Of a stretch of 64,000 nucleotides of DNA, positions 1 through 8,339 are shown in pieces (the stretch's first letter is position 1; every line of letters starts with the position of its first letter). The notes below the pieces were generated by a model that searched no databases, had not been told where the DNA came from, and saw nothing but the letters and a program-made list of their open reading frames with translations. This DNA comes from UBA4636 sp963650915 (lineage in GTDB: Bacteria > Bacillota > Clostridia > Christensenellales > Borkfalkiaceae). The stretch covers positions 21,001 through 85,000 of the forward strand of contig CAVJMJ010000007.1 in NCBI GenBank assembly GCA_963650915.1, written 5' to 3'. The position numbers were made by a program, and so were the translations under genes.

Positions 1-666
1 GGAAAAGATATTTTAACCTGTCTTTCTTCCGGCGCAAGATTCTCATTCTTATTTGCTACCGTGGTGGCGGCGGTTAACCTTATCGTCGGCGCGATTTGGG
101 GCTCTATTGCGGGATACTTCGGCGGAAGAGTCGACCTTATCATGGAAAGAATCACCGACGTCCTGGGTGCCGTTCCAACGATGATAGTAATTACCCTTTT
201 AAAACTTCATATGGGTACGTCGAGTCAAGCCCTCGTATTGTTTATCGCATTCTTCTTAACGGGATGGATCGGTATGGCGGGGACGACGCGTATGCAGTTT
301 TATCGTTACAAAAATCAGGAATACGTTTTGGCGGCAAGGACGCTCGGCGCAAACGATTTCAGGCTTATGTTCAAGCATATTTTCCCGAACGCCATCGGTA
401 CCTTGGTAACTGCGTGCGCTCTCGTTATCCCTTCAATGATATATTCCGAAACCAATTTATCCTATCTCGGAATAATCAACCTCGAAGCGGGCAAAATTAC
501 GAGTGTGGGTACACTTATAGCGGCAGGTCAAAGAGATATGATGATTGCTCCTTTCGTCGCACTTTTCCCGTCACTTTTCTTAGTGCTTTTGATGCTTTCG
601 TTCAACCTTTTCGGTAACGGACTGAGAGACGCTTTCAACCCGTCGTTACGCGGTTCGGAGGGCTAA
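1..666 (+). CDS. oppC: Oligopeptide/dipeptide ABC transporter permease, OppC type (5' truncated by the window)
   Basis: Inner-membrane permease subunit of a peptide importer; it forms the channel with OppB and couples to the two ATPases encoded next. The frame is open from base 1, so the start lies upstream of the window; the visible 221 residues begin with G-K-D-I-L, matching the GRDILSR-like segment found in OppC-type permeases. Several hydrophobic segments are visible, and the EAA loop (EYVLAARTLGAND...HIFPN, near visible residues 107-130) is the contact site for the ATPase. The C-terminus ends in a typical NLFGNGLRDAFNP segment. The stop is 4 bp before oppD, so the genes are co-transcribed. 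Function is clear at family level; substrate class (peptide) is inferred from family and from the OppD/OppF pair. Confidence 0.93.
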   Translation, partial: GKDILTCLSSGARFSFLFATVVAAVNLIVGAIWGSIAGYFGGRVDLIMERITDVLGAVPTMIVITLLKLHMGTSSQALVLFIAFFLTGWIGMAGTTRMQFYRYKNQEYVLAARTLGANDFRLMFKHIFPNAIGTLVTACALVIPSMIYSETNLSYLGIINLEAGKITSVGTLIAAGQRDMMIAPFVALFPSLFLVLLMLSFNLFGNGLRDAFNPSLRGSEG

Positions 667-670
667 AGAT

Positions 671-2893
671 ATGAAACAAATCAAATTATCGGTAAACAAC
701 TTAAAAATATCTTTCCGTACCGACGCCGGCATCGTTCAAGCCGTAAGGGGCATCGATTTCGACCTGTACAAAGGCGAAACTTTGGCAATCGTAGGCGAAA
801 GCGGTTCGGGTAAATCGGTCACCAACCGTGCGATAATGGGCATTTTGGCGGGTAACGCCATAAAAGAGGGTGGTGAAATCATTTACGACGGCAGAGATCT
901 TATGAAGATTCCCGAAGAGGAATTCCATAAACTGCGCGGTGATAAAATAGCAATGATTTTCCAAGATCCCATGTCCAGTCTGAATCCGATTATGAGGATA
1001 GGCAAACAAATGACCGAAGCCTCTCTTATAAAGGGTAAAGTAAGCCAAAAAGAATCGAGAAAGGCTTTCAACGATATGCTTGCGGCGCTTAACCGCAGTA
1101 TGGACGAAGCCATGAACGCCGACGGTCGGAAAAAAGCGGAAAATAAAGCACTTTGCTCAGATTTCGATAAATTCGAATACAAACATCTCGATTTGGAATA
1201 TTCCTACAACAAAGCAAAGGAGGCGGCGGAAAACGCTCTTTCGGACATAGAAGACGTAATGTTCCGCATCGAAAAAAAGGCTTACCAAAACGTAAGAAAA
1301 GAACTTGCCGAAATTACGGTTACGGCGGAAAAATCAATCGAAAGATACGTCGTGCATTCGAGGGCTGAAGAACTTAGAAAGAATCTTTCCGAAATAAACG
1401 CCCTCACTAAAATATCTTTCGGCGAAAAACTCGGCTCTTTAACCCGCTTTATGTTTAATAAAAGCGAGAAAAAGGACACCGAAGAGGATGCCGACTGGAC
1501 AGCCATTTATCAAAAACTTTCCGCGGTATCTGATATTTTAAAGGAAGCCTCGGCGTATCAAAAGCCTAACTTTTTTGCCATGGGCTATTACGTTACTTTT
1601 TCCAACGAGCCTCTTCCCGATATGGAAATCGACGAACTTAACGCCTTTTTGAGAAAATACCTCGACGACAATTTTATGCTTCACTTTATCGAGGAAGCCA
1701 AAAAAGGGGTGTTGTATTCAAACGCCCGTTCTATAGAAAATAAAAAGTCGGCGATAAAACTTATCGACGACAACACTCGATTTTTCAAAGAACTCGATTG
1801 CGACAAAAAAACGGCTTACGAAAAGGCTAAAATTTTAGTCGACGGGGTGGAAAAGTCGATAGACGTTCTCGACGTCGTCAAAGATAACCTTTTATACACC
1901 TTTAAATCGGGACTGAAAACGTCTTTGGATATGTATTACGAAGGAATACTTCATAACGAAGCCGAAGAAAAGCGTTACGACAAACAAACTAAAAATTACG
2001 AAAAACTCATCGAAAGAGGCAAGACGCCCGATTATACGGTTGCCGAAAAAGACCTCGTCAATCTCGAAGACGCCAAAGAAGACGTTTTATCGTATATTTT
2101 ACGCGTAAAAGAAAAGATGCAATTCGACGTAAACAACAACGATAAAATCGACTTTGACGCAAAGGTAGTGGGGCTTATTGATTTCTTTAAAGAAAAGGCG
2201 TCGGCGGTAGTTTTCAGAATAACAAAATCTATTGCCAAAAACCGTGCTTTGAAGCTTTTAGAGGAAGTAGGCATTCCCGAACCGCGCAAACGTTTCCGTC
2301 AATACCCCTTCGAACTTTCCGGCGGTATGCGTCAGCGTATAGTTATAGCGATAGCCCTTTCCCTTAACCCCGATATACTTATATGCGACGAACCTACTAC
2401 GGCTTTGGACGTTACCATTCAGTCGCAGATTTTGGAACTTATAAACAACGTTAAAAAGGAACGTAATCTTACGGTTATATTCATTACGCACGATTTGGGC
2501 GTAGTCGCTAACATGGCGGACAGGGTAGCCGTTATGTATGCGGGTAAAATAGTCGAAATCGGTACGGCGGAAGACGTTTTTTATTCCCCCGCACATCCTT
2601 ATACTTGGGCGCTTTTGTCCTCTATGCCCGATCTCGACACCAAGGATAAACTCGAGGCTATCCCTGGGACTCCGCCCAACATGATTTACCCGCCCAAGGG
2701 CGACGCTTTTGCCGAAAGAAACAAATACGCGCTCGAAATCGACTTTGAAGAAGAACCGCCTATGTTTAAAATTTCGGACACTCATTACGCGGCGACGTGG
2801 CTTCTTCATCCGTCTGCGCCTAAGGTGGAACCGCCGAGGCAGGTTAAAGAGCGTATAGAAAAAATGAAAAGACAACAACGGGAGGCTTTATAA
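671..2893 (+). CDS. oppD: Oligopeptide ABC transporter ATP-binding protein OppD with a ~395-residue insertion
   Basis: ATPase subunit of the peptide importer, acting on the cytoplasmic face with OppF. It has Walker A GESGSGKS (residues 42-49), Q-loop MIFQDPMSSLNP (about 95-106), signature LSGGMRQR (about 549-556), Walker B ILICDEP and H-loop ITHD, then an OppD-type C-terminal domain ending in PGTPPN. At 740 residues it is about twice the usual ~330. The extra length is one block, about residues 125-520, placed between the Q-loop and the helix ALKLLEEVGIP that leads into the signature. The block is rich in K, E, D and A and looks helical or coiled-coil. All catalytic motifs outside it are intact, so this looks like a tolerated insertion in the helical subdomain and not decay. 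The stop overlaps the ATG of oppF by one base. Confidence 0.93.
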   Translation: MKQIKLSVNNLKISFRTDAGIVQAVRGIDFDLYKGETLAIVGESGSGKSVTNRAIMGILAGNAIKEGGEIIYDGRDLMKIPEEEFHKLRGDKIAMIFQDPMSSLNPIMRIGKQMTEASLIKGKVSQKESRKAFNDMLAALNRSMDEAMNADGRKKAENKALCSDFDKFEYKHLDLEYSYNKAKEAAENALSDIEDVMFRIEKKAYQNVRKELAEITVTAEKSIERYVVHSRAEELRKNLSEINALTKISFGEKLGSLTRFMFNKSEKKDTEEDADWTAIYQKLSAVSDILKEASAYQKPNFFAMGYYVTFSNEPLPDMEIDELNAFLRKYLDDNFMLHFIEEAKKGVLYSNARSIENKKSAIKLIDDNTRFFKELDCDKKTAYEKAKILVDGVEKSIDVLDVVKDNLLYTFKSGLKTSLDMYYEGILHNEAEEKRYDKQTKNYEKLIERGKTPDYTVAEKDLVNLEDAKEDVLSYILRVKEKMQFDVNNNDKIDFDAKVVGLIDFFKEKASAVVFRITKSIAKNRALKLLEEVGIPEPRKRFRQYPFELSGGMRQRIVIAIALSLNPDILICDEPTTALDVTIQSQILELINNVKKERNLTVIFITHDLGVVANMADRVAVMYAGKIVEIGTAEDVFYSPAHPYTWALLSSMPDLDTKDKLEAIPGTPPNMIYPPKGDAFAERNKYALEIDFEEEPPMFKISDTHYAATWLLHPSAPKVEPPRQVKERIEKMKRQQREAL

Positions 2894-4146
2894 TGAATAA
2901 ATTCGAAAATGCCGAAACGTTACTTAAAGTAGAAAATCTTTGCCAATATTTCAAACTCGGAAGAGGCGAACTCAAAGCCGTAAACAACGTTAATTTCGAA
3001 ATCAAAAAAGGCGAAGTTTTCGGACTCGTGGGTGAATCCGGTTGCGGAAAAACCACTACGGGTAGGACTATTATTAAACTTTACGACGCCACGAGCGGGA
3101 ACGTTTATTTTAAAGGCGAAAGAATAGTTGCGGGCGTAAAATCATATAAAGACAACATTTCGGCTAAAAAAGCCGAGTTGAAAAATGCTTTAAACGCCCT
3201 CGAAAAATCCGAAAAATCCGAAAATTACGATATTAAAAAAACCGAACTTATCAAGGAAGCAGAAGGGTATATCGCTACGCAAAAAGCCGAAATAAAAAAG
3301 GCTCGGCACGACCAAAAGTATTGCGATAAAGATTATGCAAAAAAACGCGTCAGAGAAATAAACGGCGAGTACGCCTTGAAAATCGACGCCGCCAAGGATG
3401 AGGAAAAGAAGTCTCTTATAAAAGAGAGGGACGAACTTTTGAAAACGGCAAAAAAGGAAAGACTCGTTACCAAAATTCAAATGATTTTCCAAGATCCCAT
3501 TGCGTCGCTCGATCCCCGTATGACGGTCAGAGACATCATTGCCGAAGGACTCGTTATTCACGGCGAAAAAAACAAAGAGGTTATCGACGAAAAGGTCATG
3601 AAGATGCTCGACCTCGTAGGGCTTTTACCCGAACATGCGGGAAGATATCCCCATGAATTTTCGGGCGGACAACGTCAGCGTATAGGTATTGCGAGGGCTC
3701 TTATATTAAACCCCGACTTTATTATCGCAGACGAGCCGATTTCCGCACTCGACGTGTCCATACAGGCGCAGGTTATCAATCTTTTGAACGAATTGAGAGA
3801 CACCCTCGGGCTTACCATAATGTTTATTGCGCACGATTTGTCGGTCGTAAAATATTTTTCGGACAGAATCGGCGTAATGTATTACGGTAACATGGTGGAA
3901 CTTGCGTCCTCCGAAGAACTTTTCGCTCACCCGATGCATCCTTATACCAAATCGCTTTTATCTGCTATTCCGCTTCCCGATCCTTATTACGAAAGACGGC
4001 GTAAGAGGATAACTTATAATGCGTTGAAGGAACACGATTATTCTAAGGATAAGCCGTCCATGCGCGAAATACGCCCCGAACACTACGTTTATTGTAACGA
4101 CGCCGAGGAAGAAAGGTATAAAAAGGAATTGCAAAATGAAGGTTAA
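2893..4146 (+). CDS. oppF: Oligopeptide ABC transporter ATP-binding protein OppF with a ~110-residue insertion
   Basis: Second ATPase of the peptide importer. Walker A GESGCGKT (residues 47-54), Q-loop MIFQDPIASLDP, signature FSGGQRQRIGIARAL, Walker B FIIADEP and H-loop IAHD are all present. The protein is 417 residues long. The excess over a usual OppF is a lysine/glutamate-rich, probably coiled-coil block at about residues 82-190, between the first beta-sheet region (VYFKGERI) and the Q-loop. This is a different site from the insertion in the preceding OppD. It starts at ATG 2893, overlapping the oppD stop (TAATG) with GGGAGG upstream. Its 3' end overlaps the next gene by 11 bp. Confidence 0.93.
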   Translation: MNKFENAETLLKVENLCQYFKLGRGELKAVNNVNFEIKKGEVFGLVGESGCGKTTTGRTIIKLYDATSGNVYFKGERIVAGVKSYKDNISAKKAELKNALNALEKSEKSENYDIKKTELIKEAEGYIATQKAEIKKARHDQKYCDKDYAKKRVREINGEYALKIDAAKDEEKKSLIKERDELLKTAKKERLVTKIQMIFQDPIASLDPRMTVRDIIAEGLVIHGEKNKEVIDEKVMKMLDLVGLLPEHAGRYPHEFSGGQRQRIGIARALILNPDFIIADEPISALDVSIQAQVINLLNELRDTLGLTIMFIAHDLSVVKYFSDRIGVMYYGNMVELASSEELFAHPMHPYTKSLLSAIPLPDPYYERRRKRITYNALKEHDYSKDKPSMREIRPEHYVYCNDAEEERYKKELQNEG

Positions 4147-4558
4147 ACCGTTGCCGTTTATTATAACCTTTGCGGTAGGCATCGTAATCTCCGGCGTGGC
4201 TTTTTTGATAATAGCACTTGCCGACAGTGCGATAAGTTTAAATTCTACATCTTCCGTTTTGGGCGCGCTTGCCGATGCTTTTACCGTTTCGGGCGTTATT
4301 TTGTTCGGCGTGGGGTGTATAGCGTTTGCCAATCGAAAGGGGACTTTCGACGCTCTCGGGTATTCCGTGGAAAGCGTACTCGTAGTAAGAAACCTTTCAC
4401 CGAAGCGCAGATTTAAAGAAAGAGAAAATTTTGCCGAATACAGAGAAAGAAAAACCGAGGAAAGAAAGAAAAAAAGCGGTATCGCTCATTACTTTATCGT
4501 CGGGTTAATCTTTATAATTATCGCCGTCGGCTTTATTATCGCTTATTCGGTCATCTGA
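4136..4558 (+). CDS. DUF3899-type small membrane protein
   Basis: A 140-residue membrane protein of unknown function. Two hydrophobic segments at the N-terminus (about residues 7-28 and 40-65) are followed by a basic cytoplasmic stretch (SPKRRFKERENF...RKTEERKKKSG) and a third C-terminal segment (HYFIVGLIFIIIAVGFIIAYSV). This three-helix layout resembles DUF3899 proteins of Bacillota. It overlaps the 3' end of oppF by 11 bp and so is translationally coupled to the transporter operon. Its role in peptide uptake is not known. The operon ends just after it at a strong hairpin. Confidence 0.75.
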   Translation: MKVKPLPFIITFAVGIVISGVAFLIIALADSAISLNSTSSVLGALADAFTVSGVILFGVGCIAFANRKGTFDALGYSVESVLVVRNLSPKRRFKERENFAEYRERKTEERKKKSGIAHYFIVGLIFIIIAVGFIIAYSVI

Positions 4559-4578
4559 ATTTTTTAGCAGATTTACTA

Positions 4579-4680
4579 TAAAAAGCCCCGCACGAGTTTT
4601 TGATATAAGTAAGGAAAGTTTTGAGGTTTTAAACTTAACTTTCCGTTTATATCAATCACCGTGCGGGGCTTTTTGTTTTT
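4579..4680 (+). terminator. Long nested inverted repeat ending the opp operon
   Basis: Outer arms AAAAAGCCCCGCACG and CGTGCGGGGCTTTTT, followed by more T residues, form a strong intrinsic terminator. The loop is itself palindromic (TGATATAA and GGAAAGTT pairing with AACTTTCC and TTATATCA), so almost the full ~97 bp can fold into one hairpin. It has T-runs on both strands and could act in both directions between the opp operon and the convergent yfbR. Confidence 0.85.
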
Positions 4681-4710
4681 TTAAAATGTTGCCGTTACGT
4701 CAAAAACAGT

Positions 4711-4737
4711 CGATAACGGGCTTATAGGCGGACTTTT
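4711..4737. repeat. Dispersed palindromic element, copy a
   Basis: Contains CGATAACGGGCTTATAGG followed by CGGACTTTTA, one orientation of the short element that recurs between genes across the window. The rest of the gap, up to the yfbR stop, holds a small hairpin at 4849-4869 (CGCCTT/AAGGCG) and no gene. Confidence 0.7.
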
Positions 4738-4897
4738 ATGCGTTTTACCTTGCCTTTACGGAAGGTAAACGCTTTTTAAATTACCAATCTTTAAAAGACG
4801 AAAGGTCTTTATATTGTTTTGTCTTGAATAGAAAAACGCTTTTTATAACGCCTTGTTTTTTGTAAGGCGACGCTTTTTATAATGCGTGAAGCGATTT

Positions 4898-5473
4898 TTA
4901 ATCGAGTTCGTCGAGGGATTTCGTAAATGCGGGCAAAACGTTTTCGATAAAATAACCTACTTCGGGTTCGTTTATCGATTTTACGTCTTTACCGATGGAA
5001 GCGTAGGCTTTTTTGAATTCTTTATTGCCGGCGTTTACCTCGTCGATGCACTTTATGTAAGCGGCTATTCGGTCGGCGCATTTTACTATTTTATATTCCT
5101 CACTGCTTTTGTCGGGGATAAGTGCCTTTTCGTATTCATCGCGTAAATCCTTGTCGAGGGTATCCAAAAGTTTTTTGGAAGCGATAAGTTCCAAGTCTTT
5201 ATACGCCACGTTTATGTCGCGGTTAAAGTATTTTACGGGGGTGGGAAGATCCCCGGTGATTACCTCACTGCATTCGTGATACAGTGCGTAATTCAAAACT
5301 TTTTCGAGATTGTAAGATTTTTCAAACTTTTTGTTGCCGATAAGTGCCAAGGCGTGTGCTATAACGGTAACGTCCATGGTGTGTTCCATGTCGTTTTCTT
5401 CTAACGTGGAGTGCATAAGCGACCAACGCTTAATGTACTTCATTCTTTTTAAATATCCGTAAAAATCATTCAT
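4898..5473 (-). CDS. yfbR: 5'-deoxynucleotidase, YfbR-type HD-domain phosphohydrolase
   Basis: Predicted to hydrolyse deoxyribonucleoside 5'-monophosphates to deoxynucleosides, in the cytosol. The 191-residue length and the HD motifs fit the YfbR family: RWSLMHS near the N-terminus, MEHTMDVTVIAH (first metal His), ALYHECSEVITGDLPTPVKY (HD-like pair with the family's DLPTPVKY), and CADRIAAYIKC (distal Asp). This is a single-gene minus-strand unit converging on the opp operon. It would feed the deoxynucleoside salvage genes at 20.7-26 kb, though that link is inference. Confidence 0.88.
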   Translation of the reverse strand: MNDFYGYLKRMKYIKRWSLMHSTLEENDMEHTMDVTVIAHALALIGNKKFEKSYNLEKVLNYALYHECSEVITGDLPTPVKYFNRDINVAYKDLELIASKKLLDTLDKDLRDEYEKALIPDKSSEEYKIVKCADRIAAYIKCIDEVNAGNKEFKKAYASIGKDVKSINEPEVGYFIENVLPAFTKSLDELD

Positions 5474-5561
5474 AAAATTATTCTCTAAATAAGGTGGGTA
5501 AAATTTTTAATAATATTTATAAGGCTTTTTAAATTACTGCGTTTTAAATACTTAACATTAA

Positions 5562-5588
5562 AAAAGTCGGGCTATAGGTCGATTATCT
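5562..5588. repeat. Dispersed palindromic element, copy b
   Basis: AAAAAGTCGGGCTATAGG then TCGATTATC, the reverse orientation of the element at 4711, just downstream of the stop of the minus-strand gene at 5603. Confidence 0.65.
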
Positions 5589-5602
5589 AACGTTTTTACA
5601 AA

Positions 5603-6493
5603 CTATTTATTTAAAACGAGTTTCAAAACGCTTGCCAAAACGTAGGCTTTGTTTGCGTAAGAGAGGGTGGAAAGATACCTTTTGTCTTCTATTATCTCTT
5701 TATCGGCGTCGGGTGAGTTTTCTATAAACCCGGCGTGTAAAATGACGGCGTCAGACTTTAAAGGAGTCAAGTCCTTTTCGTAAATTTTATAATCTTCGCC
5801 GAAATCGTTATCGATATATAAAACGTCGCAATTTTTAAGGGCTGAAGATAAATCCTGATTATAACTTATTGAGCCTTCCCCGTATTTTTCCTTCAAGCCG
5901 AAAAGCCCCGTTTCGTAAGGCGAACAAACGGTTACGTTCATATCTAAAAGCAAAAAGGCATTAAGTGAGGACGATTGCAAATTGGCTTTCGTAACGCAAA
6001 CAACGTTAAGTCCTTCGAGTTTTCTTTTTGCCTCGTATATCGTAAGCACGTTTGAAAGAGCGAATATCGGACTGTTTAAAAAGTTTGCGTTTATTACCCT
6101 CGAAAGCCTTTTGTCGAGTTTGCTTGCGTCGTCTAAAATAGCAGTGTCGACAACGAAGGCGTCGATTCCGAGTTTTGATAAAACGTCAACCGATTCTTCG
6201 CCCGATAAAAACTCGTCGATATTACTTCCGCCGATAGGTATCGTCATGGGGTGACCGCTTACCTTATCGATGGCTATTCTGAAAGTAAGTTGAGAAAGCC
6301 CGAGTCTTTGATTGGTAATAAGGGCAACGTGTGCGTTTTCGAGCGATTTGTCGACCTCTCCTACCGATTCCGAAATTTTAAGTTGCAATGCGGTGTGAAG
6401 GGTTTCAAAGATATCTTCTTTTGTGACTTCGTTTAAATCGACGAGGGCGTCGAAGGTTACCGAACCGCTCGGGCGGTAAGTTTCAAACTTCAT
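5603..6493 (-). CDS. Aspartate/ornithine carbamoyltransferase-like protein lacking the carbamoyl-phosphate motif
   Basis: This 296-residue protein has the overall layout of the transcarbamoylase family. The N-terminal part starts DLNEVTKEDIFETLHTAL, like LsDls.eEi..ll, and the centre has SNVLTIYEAKRKLEGLNVVCV, like the pTQaLlDl.TI.e..G.l.Gl.va segment that opens the aspartate domain. The diagnostic residues are missing: no S-T-R-T-R carbamoyl-phosphate loop (ITNQRLGLSQLTF stands in that place) and no H-P-T/C-Q motif (NSPIFALSNVL instead). It therefore probably does not carry out the classical reaction. No other pyrimidine or arginine gene is next to it. GGAGAA lies before the ATG, and a consensus promoter sits ~120 bp upstream. 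The homology call is by pattern and is moderately secure; function is unknown. Confidence 0.6.
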   Translation of the reverse strand: MKFETYRPSGSVTFDALVDLNEVTKEDIFETLHTALQLKISESVGEVDKSLENAHVALITNQRLGLSQLTFRIAIDKVSGHPMTIPIGGSNIDEFLSGEESVDVLSKLGIDAFVVDTAILDDASKLDKRLSRVINANFLNSPIFALSNVLTIYEAKRKLEGLNVVCVTKANLQSSSLNAFLLLDMNVTVCSPYETGLFGLKEKYGEGSISYNQDLSSALKNCDVLYIDNDFGEDYKIYEKDLTPLKSDAVILHAGFIENSPDADKEIIEDKRYLSTLSYANKAYVLASVLKLVLNK

Positions 6494-6528
6494 AAAGTTC
6501 TCCTTTTTTCTGTTCGTTTTAAACTATC

Positions 6529-6604
6529 GGACTATGTCCGCCTAAAACGCGGGGCGGACTGTATCCGAGTAAAACGGATTATATCCGCCTAAAACGAGGC
6601 GGAA
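6529..6604 (-). promoter_or_regulatory. Row of three short hairpins in the 5' leader of the transcarbamoylase-like gene
   Basis: Between the predicted start of transcription (~6606) and the ATG at 6493 lie three similar inverted repeats: GTCCGCC/GGGCGGAC (6536-6559), ATCCG/CGGAT (6563-6579) and ATCCGCC/GGCGGAAT (6583-6604). Each has a CTAAAACG-like loop. They form a degenerate ~20-27 bp array inside the untranslated leader. They could be structural RNA control elements or relics of the dispersed repeat family. Confidence 0.45.
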
Positions 6605-6612
6605 TATATTTT

Positions 6613-6641
6613 ATTATAGCAAACCGATAAGAATATTTCAA
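6613..6641 (-). promoter_or_regulatory. Sigma-A promoter for the gene at 5603-6493
   Basis: On the minus strand, TTGAAA (6641-6636) and TATAAT (6618-6613) are separated by exactly 17 bp. The start point would be near 6606, giving a leader of about 110 nt. Confidence 0.8.
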
Positions 6642-6902
6642 GCCAAAGTAGGCTAAAATTACCGAAAAAAGCCATTTCGGCTATAAAGGTTGCCTTTAAA
6701 CCCAACAAAACGTCCAAAAAATTTATAAAGGTTATGCGTTTCGTTGTTTTTTTCGGAAAAACTTGTTACAATAATTAAGATAAATATTATAGCAAGGTAA
6801 AACGCTCCGCCGAATAATCGATTTTTTACGAATATATCGTAAATGCGATGTAATTACGCCATAATTGCGTTATAAACGGACGGCGTTTTTCGAAGGAATA
6901 TC

Positions 6903-8000
6903 ATGTCAGTAATCACCGTTAAAAATTTGTCTAAAAAATTTCCCAACCGTCAGGTCTTAAAAGATTTGTCTTTTGAAATTGCCGATAAAGAATTCACCGT
7001 AATAACCGGGCTTAAAGAATCGGGTAAAACCACCTTTATAAGAACTCTTTGCGGACTCGATACGGTGGAGAGCGGGGAAATTTTCATCGACGGCGTTTTG
7101 ATAAACAAACTCGAACCAAAAGACAGAAACATGGCACTTATCGCCGACACCGTGCCACTTAACGTAAACGCTTCGGTTTTCGACAACATGGCTATGGGCA
7201 TGAAGTTAAGAAAGTACCCTAAAGAGGAAATCGAGTCCAAAGTAAACAAGGCTTGCGAAATTTTAGGGCTTACCGAATATATTCGCCGACTTGTCAAAAA
7301 CCTTACGCCCGGTTTAAAATACAGGGTGCTTTTGGCAAGAGCCATCGCAAGAGAACCCAACATAATCGTCGTGGACGATATTTTAAAGGGGCTTGAGGCG
7401 GGGCTTAAAAAGGAACTCAGAGCCGAAATGCTCAAACTAAACAGAAGGCTCGGCATAAATTTCGTTTATGCGACGAGCGACCCGGTTGACGCAATTACAT
7501 TGGCGGATAAAATCGCTTTTTTGGAAGAAGGCGTTTTAACTCAATACGGCACGACGAAGGAACTTTACGATAATCCCGCAACTTTGCCGATAGCAACATT
7601 TTTCGGTTCTCCCAAAATCAATTTGTTCGTAGGAAGCCTTACCGAAGAAAACGGCGTTTATTATTTCAACGGCGAAGGTTGGAAGATTAAACTTTACGGC
7701 GGATTCGACCCGCAAAAGGTTAAAAAATACGTTGAAAAAACCAAACCCGTTACGTTGGCTGTAAGAGCAGAAGATTTTCAACTTGACGAAAACGGTGAGT
7801 TTTTTGCAACCGTAAGCGATTGTGACGAGTACGCCGACGGTAGACAAATTTCTATATTGTATTCTGATTTAACGGACGGCGGAGAATATTTTAACGCTAT
7901 GTTAAAATTAGAAGCCGATAAAAAAGTTCGTTTGTCCGTACCCGCTCAGAGGCTGTTGATTTACGATACCGAAACCGAGGCTTTGATAAATAAAAATTAG
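6903..8000 (+). CDS. Orphan ABC transporter ATPase, MalK/UgpC-like, with degenerate catalytic motifs
   Basis: The 365-residue architecture is that of sugar-importer ATPases (MalK/MsmK/UgpC): an ABC domain followed by a C-terminal OB-like/TOBE regulatory region (about residues 240-365, including PVTLAVRAEDF). Walker A GLKESGKT (36-43) is intact. Other motifs are altered: no Gln at the Q-loop (ALIADTVPL), signature LTPGLKYR in place of LSGGQ-QR, Walker B ending VVDD with Asp in place of the catalytic Glu, and switch TSD in place of THD. It may bind nucleotide but should hydrolyse poorly. No permease or binding protein is adjacent. It starts at ATG after GAAGGAAT and ends with TAG. It could serve several distant transporters, but its motifs argue against a normal motor role. 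Confidence 0.82.
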   Translation: MSVITVKNLSKKFPNRQVLKDLSFEIADKEFTVITGLKESGKTTFIRTLCGLDTVESGEIFIDGVLINKLEPKDRNMALIADTVPLNVNASVFDNMAMGMKLRKYPKEEIESKVNKACEILGLTEYIRRLVKNLTPGLKYRVLLARAIAREPNIIVVDDILKGLEAGLKKELRAEMLKLNRRLGINFVYATSDPVDAITLADKIAFLEEGVLTQYGTTKELYDNPATLPIATFFGSPKINLFVGSLTEENGVYYFNGEGWKIKLYGGFDPQKVKKYVEKTKPVTLAVRAEDFQLDENGEFFATVSDCDEYADGRQISILYSDLTDGGEYFNAMLKLEADKKVRLSVPAQRLLIYDTETEALINKN

Positions 8001-8045
8001 TAATTTATTCCGCGTCCTTAATTGAGCGCGGAATTTTAAAAATTG

Positions 8046-8070
8046 CCGATAACGGGCTTATAGGCGGATT
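8046..8070. repeat. Dispersed palindromic element, copy c
   Basis: CCGATAACGGGCTTATAGG followed by CGGATTTTA, nearly identical to the copy at 4711. Confidence 0.7.
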
Positions 8071-8311
8071 TTATATGCAATATAAGTTTTTATTCGGCGT
8101 ATTTATAAGGTCAATTAAAACTAAAATTCATATACCGTTTTGTTTTTTCGGCTGATTTTTTTAAATTAAAGCGACATAAAAAACAAAAGAGATTTTAAGG
8201 TTAAAGACCTTAAAAGGCAATTTAAAAACCGCCGTTAAAATCTAAAAAACGACTTAAAAAACCGCCGTTAAAAGGTCAAACCGTCGGTGGTAAATGCATA
8301 CTATATTTCAA

Positions 8312-8339
8312 TAAAAGTCGGGCTATAAGCCGATTATCG
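8312..8339. repeat. Dispersed palindromic element, copy d
   Basis: AAAAGTCGGGCTATAAGCC then GATTATCG, inverted relative to copy c 250 bp upstream. Confidence 0.7.

Noticed and set aside
4886..5146. 86-codon plus-strand frame with aromatic-rich content
   Set aside because: It is the antisense shadow of yfbR.
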